Under the pieces are notes generated by a model, which was not told the DNA's origin, ran no database searches, and worked only from the letters and a program-made list of their open reading frames with translations. Shown piece after piece: positions 1 through 10,394 of a stretch of DNA of 64,000 nucleotides. The stretch's first letter is position 1, and every line of letters starts with the position of its first letter. This DNA comes from Leptodontidium sp. MPI-SDFR-AT-0119 (Eukaryota; Ascomycota; Leotiomycetes; Helotiales; Leptodontidiaceae). Position numbers and translations under genes: made by a program. The stretch spans positions 1,302,001 through 1,366,000 of the forward strand of contig JAHLEZ010000001.1 in the NCBI GenBank assembly GCA_020726505.1, written 5' to 3'.

Positions 1-1912
1 TTATACTTCAGGAAAGGTCGGAATAAGTGGATATATAATAGGTGGAAGAACATGCTGTAGAACATAAGCGAATGAAAAGCGCATTGTAGACCTTAGACTT
101 ACTGGATGAGTAAAACGTTAGGCAGGCTTCCTTCCTTGGGTTCAAACTCTTTTGGTAGCTCTCTCCGCCAACTTTCCAGTCTCGTTTGCAATTCGCTCAA
201 CTTCTTCAACTCTTGGGATCTTCCAACTGATCTTTCCAGAGCCTGTGGATGATAGAAGAATGTCAACAGATCACTACTGATCTCACAGAGTTTTGAAAGC
301 TGTAATGCTACAGCTCTAGTACGAGACGCCTGTGAGTGGAGTTGTCCAACACCGTTGTCAGTGTAAGGCGACCAGATATCAGCATCTTCCTCCGGAAACA
401 CGTCGTACTTGGGGGCAGTGATATTTGAAACCGGTAATTGCGGAAGACGTCCAAGATAATTCGACCAGCATTTGTCGAACAAAAAGCAACCCCAGAACGT
501 AATTCTTCGAGCATCGATTTCTTTCTCGTCCATGGTCTCTCTATTGTTTGTCATTCCGCCGGAATCAAGATTCAACCCCATATCCTGGGCCATGCGGAAG
601 CTCATTCCTGAATAAACCCAGCCTTTTGCTTCCCGACCACAACCAGCTTCTCTGACAGACATGAGACATAAGGCCTGGATCGTGGTCAACTTAGGCTTTT
701 CATACTCATCGTTCTCCACGATGAGTCTTTTGGCCTCGGCAAAAAATGCATCTCCTTTGGTTGATGGGTCATTCGGATCGGCGCAAGCTTTAGGTGAACT
801 TGTGAAATGACATCCAAGAGCAAGCATAGCGTTGACTAATAGGCTAGAGCAATAGATTGTACGTTTCGGGGTGCCTTGAGGCTTTCCCAATAGAAAGTCT
901 CTGTAGAAAAGGCTCTTCGATAACGTCGTGAAGAATCCGTAGTGCCACGTGAAGTACTACAGAAAAGAATATCCGAGTCAGTATTTTTCGAGTATCATTT
1001 TTGAGTATCAAAGTTCGGTTCAAGACTGGTCCAAGGAGAACATGCCGCCCCAAGCCTCCCGAAACACAGCCTTGGAGGAAAGAAAGAAACGGGAAGTTCA
1101 CACCATGTTTATCAAATGCACGATAAGCTCCGTATCCGTTGTCACAGCTGACCAACTAGTCAAGGGTTCCTCCTGTTGTTGAATCATTTCCACCCCTGCA
1201 ATGCCCTCATCCACATCGTCTGTTGGATCAAGGTAAATCAAATTCGAAGTTCCTCCTAGAAATCGAACGGAGCCATTTTCGAGTCTCAACTCGCCCATCT
1301 TTCCAGATAGTTCTGTCTCGAATGTCGATAAATTCGAGGTAGTGTACACGGCGTTATCATCGTCATCATCCTCATCCTCCTCAAGCCCTTGCTCTTGTCT
1401 AAGAATATTGTCCGCCACATCGTCAAGACTTTCGCATGTCCGAATCTGCCGTATAAGTGCTGGTACGTCATCCTCTGCCGCATTCAGTATTGCCTGTACC
1501 AGGGTCTGCAATGTCGAGTTCCTTGTCTTGAGACTATCAATCTTCTCCTTGTAAACGCCCTTCCTTCGGTGATCGCTATTGGGATCGTAGACGCATTCTA
1601 TCTCTTATTAGTCAACTGGTCTCTATCGTTCCTTGGTGACCATAGCATACCAGTTCCGTAAACGCTCGAACAAGCCGCGCAGCTGGGTGTGTTTCCGTCG
1701 CATTTCGATTTCCTCCTCCTACAAGCAATGCAAGCCGTACTGACACAGCGCCTCTTGATCGCAGCGGCGTCTCTGCTACTCCTTGACTTTTTCTTCGTTG
1801 CCCCGCCTCCCTGCCCAGAACCGCCGCCACTATGGTCGTTCATGTTGTTGAAATCCCCGCTGCTGCCCACGCCCTGCACCGTCATCTGAACTCCATCTTT
1901 GCTGTCGGCCAT
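1..1912 (-). CDS. Zn2Cys6 fungal-specific transcription factor (3' end beyond window)
   Basis: This is a nuclear DNA-binding regulator. Exons on the minus strand are 1912-1651, 1597-1104, 956-103 and 54 to beyond position 1. The joins keep frame and restore conserved text. The first intron splits the zinc cluster (CxxC, RRRKSKCDG, CxxC, then the sixth Cys in TECVYD). The second join gives HLINM-YFTWHYGFF. The last join gives LLI-HMFFHLLYIHLFRPFL. A coiled linker and an acidic stretch (EEDEDDDDD) follow the cluster, then the fungal-specific trans domain with SLLVNAMLALGC, DPNDPSTKGDAFFAEAKRL and AQDMGLNLD. The start at 1912 is the first Met before the cluster. The donor of intron 2 (GTGTGA) is unusual. 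The target genes are unknown. The C-terminus is outside the window. Confidence 0.88.
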
Positions 1913-2833
1913 CAGTGGGGCGATAGGAACGCCTGCACGCGCTGCAACAGAAGTTGAGTCGCAGGCACTGAGTGGGAGATATCCTGGTCTTGTCGGAAGA
2001 ATGGGAATGGGATCGCGGGTTATCGAGCACGGATCAAGCTGTATTATCCGTTTTTGTCAGCAACGATTGTTCGCGAGAAGTCACGAAGTCATGGAATAAT
2101 ATGATAGTAGGTGTGTTGGGCGCGTCGAGGTGGGCCGATTGCGGTGAAAGTCTTTTTTTCTTCAGCGTCTGTAGCAAGAATCTCCCCGGAGGATTTGCAG
2201 GTGAGGTCTTGGTGGTCCTTCTTATTGCATGTGCTGACAATTGCGATTGCGGGGGCCCCAATGCGGATATGCTTGAACTTGATCTTGATCGCAATCTGCT
2301 CTCTGCAAGAAGCAAATACAGTGAGATGCTGCCCCTCGAATGGGAGGCTGTGGACGAGTGACATTCCACCCTTGCGAGCTGATAAGAAAGATCTTGGGGG
2401 CATTATCTTTTGGAAATGCATGCTGCTGATTGGAGGGGGAGAATGAAGGGTCACAGCTTTCCTAATCTTGCAATGCTGGCAGGTCCCACAGGCTGGGCAA
2501 TTGTCGTGGACGAGGGGAGAAAGCGTAGGTAGGCGAGGATACATGTAATTCTCGGGTTGAGTTCTATTGCTATCGTGGGCAGCAGTTGCGTTGTAAGAGA
2601 AGGGGCGAGAAATTGATGCCAAAGACCCAGAGGAAAAAGCAGGCGCGCCTCCTCTCGTTAGGTACACACAGCATCAAACCTATATTTACTGTACCAGTTA
2701 GTATGTTAAGAATGACTAAGTCTACTTCATGTTGTTCTCTCCATTTCAGTCTAAACCAATTTCGTATGCTTTTTGCCTTTCACATCCAAATCTTCAGCTC
2801 TCTAGCGACGGCATGATGAAATGATTGGGGATA
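1913..2833. other. Intergenic region between regulator and transposon
   Basis: This stretch should hold the promoter and 5' leader of the minus-strand Zn2Cys6 gene. The open frames here, including one of 192 codons on the minus strand, show no recognisable domain and no conserved-looking composition, so I do not call a gene. Confidence 0.5.
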
Positions 2834-2935
2834 ACTGCGAGGGCTCATGGCTTCGCCCGTTCCGCTTACTTTCTTAAAGTAAGCGAGGTACAGCCAAAAC
2901 TCGATTTCAGCCAAATCACGATTTTTGGTGGGGCA
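2834..2935 (+). repeat. Left terminal inverted repeat of the Fot1/pogo element
   Basis: By eye it is identical over 102 bp to the reverse complement of 4909-5010, and pairing continues about 6 bp further with one mismatch. It starts ACTGCGAGGG next to a TA dinucleotide. Inside it, 2863-2885 forms its own 10-bp stem (CGCTTACTTT / AAAGTAAGCG) with a 3-base loop. Confidence 0.95.
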
Positions 2936-3026
2936 AACCACTCAATTCAATGCTGCAACTGCCACCACCATTGCAAAGGTACTTAATTTGATTGCGACGT
3001 GAAAGTGAGGCTTAGAAGAGACGGAT

Positions 3027-4847
3027 ATGGGTACGCCAACCGTAGACGAAGAAGAGCGCATGCGCAAGGCAGTCGACGACGTCCACAATGGCAAATTTCC
3101 CAATATAACGGCCGCCGCTCGCAAATATTGCGTCAACTACGACGTTCTACGTGGACGATTATTAGGGAGGCTACCGAATTTAAGTCGAGGAGGAAAGAAT
3201 AAGAAGCTAAACGACGATGAGGAGGCTACATTAGTGTTATACTGTAAGAGGTTGATCTTGTGTGGAGAAAACCCTGGGAGGAAAGAGATCGAAGCTGCCG
3301 CTAACTCGATTCTCCGCGCAGTAGGAAAGAAGAAGGTCTCCAAACCATAGCTCTCTCGATGGCTCTCAGCTCACAAAGACCTTCTTAAACCTCGATATTC
3401 TAAGCCTCTCGCCGCCGAACGGAAAGCTGCCCACGAAGAAGCAGAGATACTCGATCACTTCGATAAGTTTCATTTGACGATTGAGGAGTATAAGATTAAG
3501 AAGAATAATTGTTAGAACTTCGATGAGACCAGTTAGAGGATTAGAATATTGAATAGTAGGCTAGTTTTTACCTTTCCAGAGGTCTCTGCAGTATATATAG
3601 AGGATCCTGATACTCGGGAGACTTTGACTTCGATCGAGGCTTGTTCTGCGGCTAGTGATTATGCACCGAGTATGTTAATCCTTCCAGGAATCGAGCTCCA
3701 AGAGAAATTCTTCGATAACGACATCTCCGACGACGTTACCTTTGTTACAAATCGAGACACAGGAAGCGGGTTTACTAATGATCAATTGGCCATCGATTGG
3801 CTCGAAGCATTCGAAGAGGCAACTCGCCCCGGCCTTCAGACTCGGAAGGGAATCGTACACAATAGAGAGTGGAGAATGCTAATATTCGATGGCCATGGCT
3901 CTCATCTCACAATAGAGTTTATGAACTATTACTAGGACTATAAGATTGTGCCATTTAAGCTCCCTCCACATTCGACGCATCTTCTTCAGCCGATAGACGT
4001 GGGGTTCTTTGGCCCGATGAAACAGAACTATCAGGATATACTAGCAGAGCAAGTACGATTTAGTGGACCTAAGGCGTACACGAAGATGGACTTTCTTGAT
4101 ACTTACAATCAAGTTACAGTCCGTACGGCAAAGAAGTCGACAATTATATATACTTGGGAAAAGGCGGGGTTATGGCCATATGATCCAATGCGAGTTATTC
4201 ATACTATGGAGAGAATGGAGCCACTAACAGAGCCACCAACAGAGCGATATTATGATCCTTTAGAGCGAATTCTGAATCGACGAACTCCTGAACCTCCGCC
4301 AGTAGACTAGTTTAAGGTCGAGACTCCACAGCAATCAATTGCGGAAGTTCAACAATATTTAGAATATATCGATACTCGTCTAAGTAGTGCGATCAATAGC
4401 ACTATACCCCTCTCTCCGACGGTGCAACGAGTAATCGAGAAACGCAACAAGGCTCAGAATATCATGGTTTATAGTAGAGTTCTCTCTACAGAAGAGCTAA
4501 CAAGGAGAAAAGCTGAGGAGGCTCGCCGAAAAAAGCATAAGAAGGAGGGGGGGAATCGTCGAGTCAAAACAGATCACGGAGTAATCAAGAAAGGCGACGC
4601 TAAACTGCGATTTTATTAACGCGACGAGTTCTTATAACAACAGTATAATCTCAAGGTTATTACCTATCAAAAGAAGCTCGATTCTATAGTAGACACTCGG
4701 TGGGGAGTTACAGCAAGAGCGGCGGTTAGATGGAGTCGCAACTAGCAAGTAACAAACCAGCCGATTTTAGAGGCAAAGCGACGAGTTATTAATCAATTAG
4801 ATGATTTATTTGTAAGGGCATATGAGAGATTTAGTTCCCCTAATTAA
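3027..4847 (+). pseudogene. Fot1/pogo transposase, broken by in-frame nonsense codons
   Basis: One frame of 606 codons before its terminal TAA reads as a pogo-family transposase without any frameshift. The N-terminus (GTPTVDEEERMRKAV, then ITAAARKYCVNY) is a Psq-type helix-turn-helix. A CENP-B/Tc5-type second DNA-binding part follows. The DDE_1 domain shows the three acidic blocks NFDE, IFDGHGSH and LQPIDVG, and a basic C-terminal tail is present. Internal stops are at 3348, 3513, 3534, 3933, 4308, 4617, 4635 and 4743. Several stand where the family has tryptophan (for example before LSRWL, in C-stop-NFDE and in YY-stop-DYKI), which fits TGG to TAG change. The two TAA codons fit CAA to TAA. 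Both are what C-to-T change at CpA on either strand (RIP) would leave. Confidence 0.9.
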
Positions 4848-4908
4848 TTTAATATTTTGAAGTACCTTTGCAATTGATTCTTCTACTAGGAAGTGATTTT
4901 AGGTGGTA

Positions 4909-5010
4909 TGCCCCACCAAAAATCGTGATTTGGCTGAAATCGAGTTTTGGCTGTACCTCGCTTACTTTAAGAAAGTAAGCGGAACGGGCGAAGCCATGAG
5001 CCCTCGCAGT
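4909..5010 (-). repeat. Right terminal inverted repeat of the Fot1/pogo element
   Basis: Exact reverse complement of 2834-2935, followed by TA at 5011-5012. It contains the same internal hairpin at 4959-4981. Confidence 0.95.
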
Positions 5011-6673
5011 TACTCTTTCTCGTCCACTTCTTCCAATCTTACAACAGCCTTGCTTAAATTATACATGCATCTCCTTTTGTCGACATCAGGCCATGAGAGC
5101 CTGTGGCTTGTGTGGCTTCCCATTGTACAACTTTTCCTTTTCCTCTACGTACACAGGGGTCCAAAGTGGGATGATTTCGATAGTTGACCGAGGGCTGATA
5201 CGCCAAAGAAGTTTCATGTTTGATTCTAAAACGTTCTAGAAGGAATGTTGTGGGATGTTATGAGATTGTTGAATGGGATGTTGATTGTAACCATGTTCAC
5301 TTGGAAATGGAAGGTTGATTCATTGGCGCAAGGCTCACTCTCGCCAAGGGATAGGGGTAATTGGCGCCGCGGACTTACAATAATCCAACCTTGGCCATTA
5401 ATTGAAGGCTACTGTCTTAGAAAAATCGGCTAGAGTATATAAACGAATCTCAACTCTGACTGAAACTTGTTGACCGAGATTGCGCCAGAATGTATTCGCT
5501 TCCTTCAATTACATTTTCCAGGCGGAGTAATACGGGAGTTGTTGAACCGCTGAGGTCCACGTCACCTTTCGACATTCAACGTGTTGGAGTAGGTCGAATC
5601 ACTGGCCGGATAATCAAAATCCACACTTTTATGATCTCGCTGAACGCTGATTTATTGTCCAAGTAAACGGGTAGCCCTTTCGCATCCTAGCGACTACAGC
5701 CAACATAGCTAGTAGTGAAGGAGTTCTGAGAACCTATGGCATCTATTGAGTAGTCCTGTGCTTTGACTTTCGACAGCAAGCCAATATTTGTTACATTTCT
5801 CCTGGAAATTCAACCACACTTCCACAATCTAGCCAAGACTCAATATTACCCAGGCATGATCAATACTTCGTATCAGATACCATAATCCATAATACATGCC
5901 GACACGAAAAAGATGTTGCACACGAAATCGTCTGTTACTGCTTGGTACTCAAGAAACAACCGGAGCGGGGTCGAATCGGAAGAAGATAAATAAATAAACA
6001 AGCTTTCAAGCTGAATGTTCTCGGTAAATGGAGCCACGAATCACGGCCGGTGCTAGTAGTGAGCTCAGTAATCAGAGAGGTTTCCATTAGAGAACAGGAC
6101 CGGGCATTATTTTCGTCAATGGCAAATCCCCGTGTTACTCGTGTGACCTTAACTATTTGGTTCTCATCTGAAGCGAACCTCACCCAGCGTGCCGAAGCGA
6201 GGCGGCGGCCCCAGCAAATGTGCCGACATAACCGACCCTCCCCTCAAATACTTACCTCTCTTCCCCAACCTTTGCTCCAGCTGTCAAGCGTTGCTTGTTC
6301 TAAATGGGCAAACGCCGATATTCCGTTCTGACTACCAATGATTGCGTTAGCTCGTTAATTGAAGCATCGGTGTTGACGGCGAGTCGGCGCCACCAATCCC
6401 TAACTCCTCTTCTAAGCACCCTTATCTCCTTTGCTTTTCGCATTCGCGTTGCATTATATTCTCTTTTCCCTTCTATGATATATAGGAGTCAGAGACTGCT
6501 GTTGATCTTGATAGTGTCAAGTTTGCTCGGTCTTTCGTTGCTTTGAATTCACCTGTTAAGTTGTTATCCACCGACGTCACCGCCCGGATTTTATTTTGCC
6601 TCTTTGACATCTTAAAACACAACCTCAAGTATTCTCGGCATACATACGTTCTGAAGATTTCGAAACATTTAGT
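5011..6673. other. Intergenic, 1.66 kb, upstream of MFS gene
   Basis: No gene is recognised. The last few hundred bases are pyrimidine- and AT-rich and should be the promoter and leader of the MFS transporter gene at 6674. The short open frames here show no domain. Confidence 0.5.
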
Positions 6674-8483
6674 ATGGCAGATTATGATGAAAGGCCGAGT
6701 CGATCAAGAAAAACCACATCTGGTGTTGCGTCTCGACGCTCCAGCGCCTCTCCAGCTTCTCTTCACCGAATTCCCTCCAGCCGGGCGTACCTCGACGATC
6801 ATGCCCAATATTACGGACACAGCTATCACGGCGACCATGGTGACTCCAATGAAGCAATTGAAGATGATAAGAGTACCAATGCCTCAGATCTGACCGAGAA
6901 GGAGACAAGAGAAGAGCAAGATGGTGATATCGTGCCAGAAGTGCGAGATGGCATAGAGGACCAGAGAGACGTGGAGGCAAGGCCCAATTTGGAGAAGTCC
7001 AGAACAGCCAAGAGTGGGAGGAGTACAAGAGATCCGAACCTGGTTACTTGGGATGGGCCTGGAGATCCTAGGAATCCAAAGAATTGGACAATGGGGCATA
7101 AATGGGCAGCGACTTTGATCGGTAAGTGAATAATCCCGTACCTGGAGTTATTCCCGGCTGATACGTCCAGTCTCGTCCTTCACATTCATTTCGCCAGTCT
7201 CGAGCTCTATGATTGCACCAGCTGTGAATTCAATTGCAGCAGAGTTCAACATCACGAGTGATCTAGAGAAGTCTTTGACTTTGTCTATTTTCGTTTTGGC
7301 TTATGCCGTGGGACCTTTGTTTCTTGGACCTCTCTCCGAGATGTATGGCCGTGTCATTATCCTCCAAGTTTCAAATTTACTTTATTTATTCTTCAATCTT
7401 GGATGCGGTCTGGCTCAAACCAAGGGACAGCTGATTGCCTTTCGATTCTTGTCAGGGCTGGGAGGTAGTGCGCCACTAGCAATTGGTGGAGGACTGTTGA
7501 GTGATCTGTTCACAGCTGAAGAGCGTGGAAAGGCAATCAGCATCTACAGTCTCGCGCCATTGCTAGGTCCGGCAGTTGGCCCCATAGCTGGAGGCTTCAT
7601 CGCAGAAAACACAACTTGGAGATGGGTTTTCTACTCGACCACGATTGCCGATGCGATAATTCAATTCGCGGGGCTATTCTTCCTGCAAGAAACCTATGCT
7701 CCAGTCCTTCTGCATCGCAAAAAGAAGCAAATGATCAAGGATACCGGAAACGATGCTCTCCACACCGAATTCGACCGCCCTGATCGCACAATTGGGAAGA
7801 CTCTACAAGTCTCGCTCAGCCGCCCTTTCAAACTCCTATTTACGCAAGTCATTGTTCAAGTACTTGCTTTGTACATGGCTTACCTGTATGGAATAATGTA
7901 TCTCGTGCTGAGCACTTTCCCTGGCCTCTGGGAGAACGAATACCATGAGTCTGTGGCCATAGGAGGTTTGAACTACATCTCGCTGGGTGCTGGATTCTTC
8001 CTTGGTACTCAGATCGCAGCGCCTTGCCAGGACAGGATCTACCGAGCCCTCAAGAAACGCAACAATGGTGTAGGAAAGCCAGAGTTTCGCGTTCCGCTCA
8101 TGATACCTGGGGCTTTCCTAGTCCCTGTTGGACTTTTTATGTACGGATGGAGCGCTGAAGCACATACGCACTGGATTGTTCCGAACGTAGGAGCAGCGAC
8201 TTTTGCTGCCGGGACTATCATTGGGTTTCAATGTATCCAGACGTACATCGTCGACTCGTATACACGCTATGCGGCGAGTGCAGTAGGAGCAGCGACCGTC
8301 CTAAGGAGTTTGGCAGGCTTTGGATTCCCACTCTTTGCTCCGTACATGTACGCTAAACTTCATTATGGATGGGGAAACAGCCTTTTGGCATTCCTTGCAA
8401 TTGCACTGGGATGGCCTGCACCTATTCTCCTATGGAAGTTTGGTGAGAAGTTGAGGAAGAAGAGTACGTTTGCCGCTGGATGA
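6674..8483 (+). CDS. MFS drug:H+ antiporter, DHA1-type (12 TM)
   Basis: A plasma-membrane exporter of the Flr1/Tpo-like fungal DHA1 group; the substrate is unknown. Two exons, 6674-7121 and 7171-8483, with a 49-bp intron (GTAAGT..CAG), give 586 residues. The first ~150 residues are hydrophilic and cytosolic. The motif DGPGDPRNPKNW just before TM1 is typical of this group. The MFS A-like loop reads GPLSEMYGR after TM2. Motif C is the proline/glycine-rich run APLLGPAVGPIAGGF in TM5, the antiporter signature. A cytoplasmic loop with charged residues separates the two halves. It lies alone between a transposon and the Arc1 gene. Confidence 0.93.
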
Positions 8484-8978
8484 TGAGTGAGATTATGGAA
8501 TGCGGAATATAAATATTGGGTATGGCTTCTGAGGCGTCTGTCGGGCATTTTGGCGTATCCGTTTTTCAGCATTGCATTGCACCGGATGGCATCGAGGTGA
8601 TGAAGGCTGGCATGGTAGGCTTCTCGAGATTGGTTTTGAATACGGGTTTGAAATACCGTATCAATTTATTCAATTTGTATATAAGAAAATCTAGAGATGC
8701 GACGAAGGTTCTGACATGAAGATGAATCTTATAGAAATAAAAAAGTACCTAGGAATTCAGTCATTCCTGAATTTCTGCTCGCCAAATTTCAGCCTTGAGA
8801 CAAGGCTGGCAGCCCCACTTCGTGACTCCCTTCAACAAACGATATTTTCTTGTCAACAAACACAACACAAACAACACATTCCACTCCTCAAATATACAAC
8901 CAAACAGCCGCCAAGCTGTTTCCTACACGAATTCTCCCACGCGCCATTAGGCTCACACCAAGTACACTCCACAGAACC
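8484..8978. other. Intergenic region and Arc1 leader with an upstream in-frame start
   Basis: Holds the 3' end of the MFS gene and the promoter/leader of the Arc1-like gene. The Arc1 frame is already open from an upstream ATG at 8850, giving a possible 43-residue N-terminal extension without acidic residues. Confidence 0.5.
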
Positions 8979-10253
8979 ATGTCGTCCTTCACCAACCTGA
9001 CCTATTCCGAGACTGAGCAAGCGGAGATCAACCAATGGCTCACCACCTCCGACCGTCTCAAGTCAACCGCAGGCAGTGGTGACCAGAAATCCCTCTTGGA
9101 TACCCTCAACGCTCACCTCGCCTCCCGCACGACTCTCCTCGGTGCCAAACCCTCCAAGGCAGACATCGCACTCTACGAGTCCCTCGCACCACAAGTCTTC
9201 TCCTGGACTGCGGAGCAGCGAACTGGCGAGCATGGCCACCCCAACATCGTCCGCCATTTGGACTTCGTGCAGAACTCTCCCGTCTTTGCACTAGCTGTTG
9301 GAGCGGACAAGAAGGTCAAGGTCGATCCAGAGGAGATCCTCTACGTCAAGCCACCCGTTGATGCAAAGGCCGAGAAGGAACGTCTCAAGAAGGAGAAAGC
9401 TGCTGCCGCTGCCGCCGCTGCTGGAGGAGAGACAGTTCTTGCAGACCGTACAAATGGAAAGAAGGATAAGAAGGACAAGAGTGTGGGTGAGAAGGTCGCG
9501 GATAAGGTTGCGGAGGTCAAGGGTGCTGTTGTAGCTGCTGTGTCAGGCGAGGGATCAGCTCAGCCAGAACAACAGCAGAAGAAGAAGGAGAAGAAGGAGA
9601 AAGCACCAAAGCCACAGAAGGCCCCAGCTGTTGCGGCTCTGCTCTCACCCAGCTTGATCGATTTGCGTGTTGGGCATATCCTGAAGGCTATCAAGCATCC
9701 AGAGGCCGATTCACTGTTCGTGTCTACGATTGCTATGGGCGACAAAGCTGGAACGGATGATACCTCTGAGTACGAGGGACAGGTTGTACGAACTGTATGC
9801 TCGGGTTTGAACGGTCTTGTTCCGCTAGAGGAGATGCAAGGCCGCAAAGTTGTCGTTGTGTGCAACTTGAAGCCTGTCAAAATGCGTGGTGTTAAGTCCT
9901 GCGCTATGGTCCTGGCTGCTTCACCTAGACTCAAGGAGGGCGAGGAGGATCACCATGCTGGACCGGTTGAGTTGGTTACGCCACCTGCGGATGCTCCTGC
10001 TGGTGAGCGTGTTTACTTTGAGGGCTGGAAGGGCGAGCCTGAGGGAGTTCTCAACCCGAAGAAAGGTCGTGTTTGGGAGACAATTCAGCCTGGATTCAAG
10101 ACTACATCAGACTATGAAGTTGTCTTCGACGCAGGAGTGGTTAAGGAGCTCAGCAAAGACGGAGAAGAGCCTAGGACAGGTGTTGGAAAGTTAGTTACTA
10201 CTAGCGGAGGTGTATGTAAGGTCAAGAGCTTAGTAGACGGGATCGTGAGATAG
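8979..10253 (+). CDS. ARC1: Arc1/AIMP1-like tRNA-binding cofactor (EMAPII domain)
   Basis: Cofactor of aminoacyl-tRNA synthetases that binds tRNA and docks MetRS/GluRS through an N-terminal GST-C-like domain. The gene is intronless; 424 residues from the ATG at 8979 (MSSFTNLTYS), or 467 from 8850. The order is a GST-C-like domain (~1-110, with LGAKPSKADIALYESL), a long Lys/Ala/Glu-rich linker (~135-230), and an OB-fold EMAPII domain (LIDLRVGHILKAIKHPEAD, then VVVVCNLKPVKMRGVKS) to the C-terminus ending DGIVR. The last 60 codons (from GTT at 10071) look foreign: a second, diverged version of the same 60 codons lies at 15025-15207, and codon choice changes here toward A/T-ending and AGA/TTA codons. 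I infer this end was supplied by the adjoining integrative element. The reading frame is fully intact. Confidence 0.92.
   Translation: MSSFTNLTYSETEQAEINQWLTTSDRLKSTAGSGDQKSLLDTLNAHLASRTTLLGAKPSKADIALYESLAPQVFSWTAEQRTGEHGHPNIVRHLDFVQNSPVFALAVGADKKVKVDPEEILYVKPPVDAKAEKERLKKEKAAAAAAAAGGETVLADRTNGKKDKKDKSVGEKVADKVAEVKGAVVAAVSGEGSAQPEQQQKKKEKKEKAPKPQKAPAVAALLSPSLIDLRVGHILKAIKHPEADSLFVSTIAMGDKAGTDDTSEYEGQVVRTVCSGLNGLVPLEEMQGRKVVVVCNLKPVKMRGVKSCAMVLAASPRLKEGEEDHHAGPVELVTPPADAPAGERVYFEGWKGEPEGVLNPKKGRVWETIQPGFKTTSDYEVVFDAGVVKELSKDGEEPRTGVGKLVTTSGGVCKVKSLVDGIVR
10071..10078 (+). repeat. Left GTTTGGGA direct repeat (putative attachment core)
   Basis: Codons for Val-Trp plus two bases of Glu in the Arc1 gene. 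The same 8 bases start the stranded copy at 15025. Upstream of this word the two loci share nothing; downstream they are homologous to the stop codon. Confidence 0.6.
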
Positions 10254-10278
10254 TTCTTGATTCTATAGTAGCTAGCTA

Positions 10279-10291
10279 TGGACGGCGTCCA
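10279..10291. promoter_or_regulatory. 13-bp palindrome TGGACGGCGTCCA
   Basis: Six-base arms TGGACG/CGTCCA around one base, 26 bp after the Arc1 stop and inside the element. The same palindrome recurs at 10819-10831 (centre T) and 13123-13135 (centre G), and a looser GGACNNNGTCC form occurs at 13555-13571. Possibly a protein-binding site of the element. Confidence 0.45.
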
Positions 10292-10394
10292 AAGAACTCT
10301 CCAGCAATATCATGTCTGCTCATCATGTCTGCTCATCAGCCCCTGCTCCTAAACATACGCACCCTGAGCAATAGCAATCCTCTCACACATCTAC

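Larger units (their letters stand above)
2834..5010 (+). mobile_element. Fot1/pogo-type DNA transposon, complete ends, RIP-damaged
   Basis: The 2177-bp element has 102-bp identical terminal inverted repeats (2834-2935 and 4909-5010) and TA on both outer sides (2832-2833 and 5011-5012), the expected target duplication of Tc1/mariner/pogo elements. It encodes one transposase reading frame with CENP-B-like DNA-binding and DDE domains. The frame is intact in phase but carries eight internal stop codons, so the copy cannot make its own transposase. The perfect ends mean it might still be moved by an active relative. Confidence 0.93.

Noticed and set aside
2089..2667. 192-codon open frame on the minus strand
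   Set aside because: No domain, and the composition is unlike protein. Overlapping frames on both strands are equally open, and it lies in the promoter region of the Zn2Cys6 gene.
9560..9934. 124-codon minus-strand frame within ARC1
   Set aside because: Antisense shadow of the ARC1 coding sequence.
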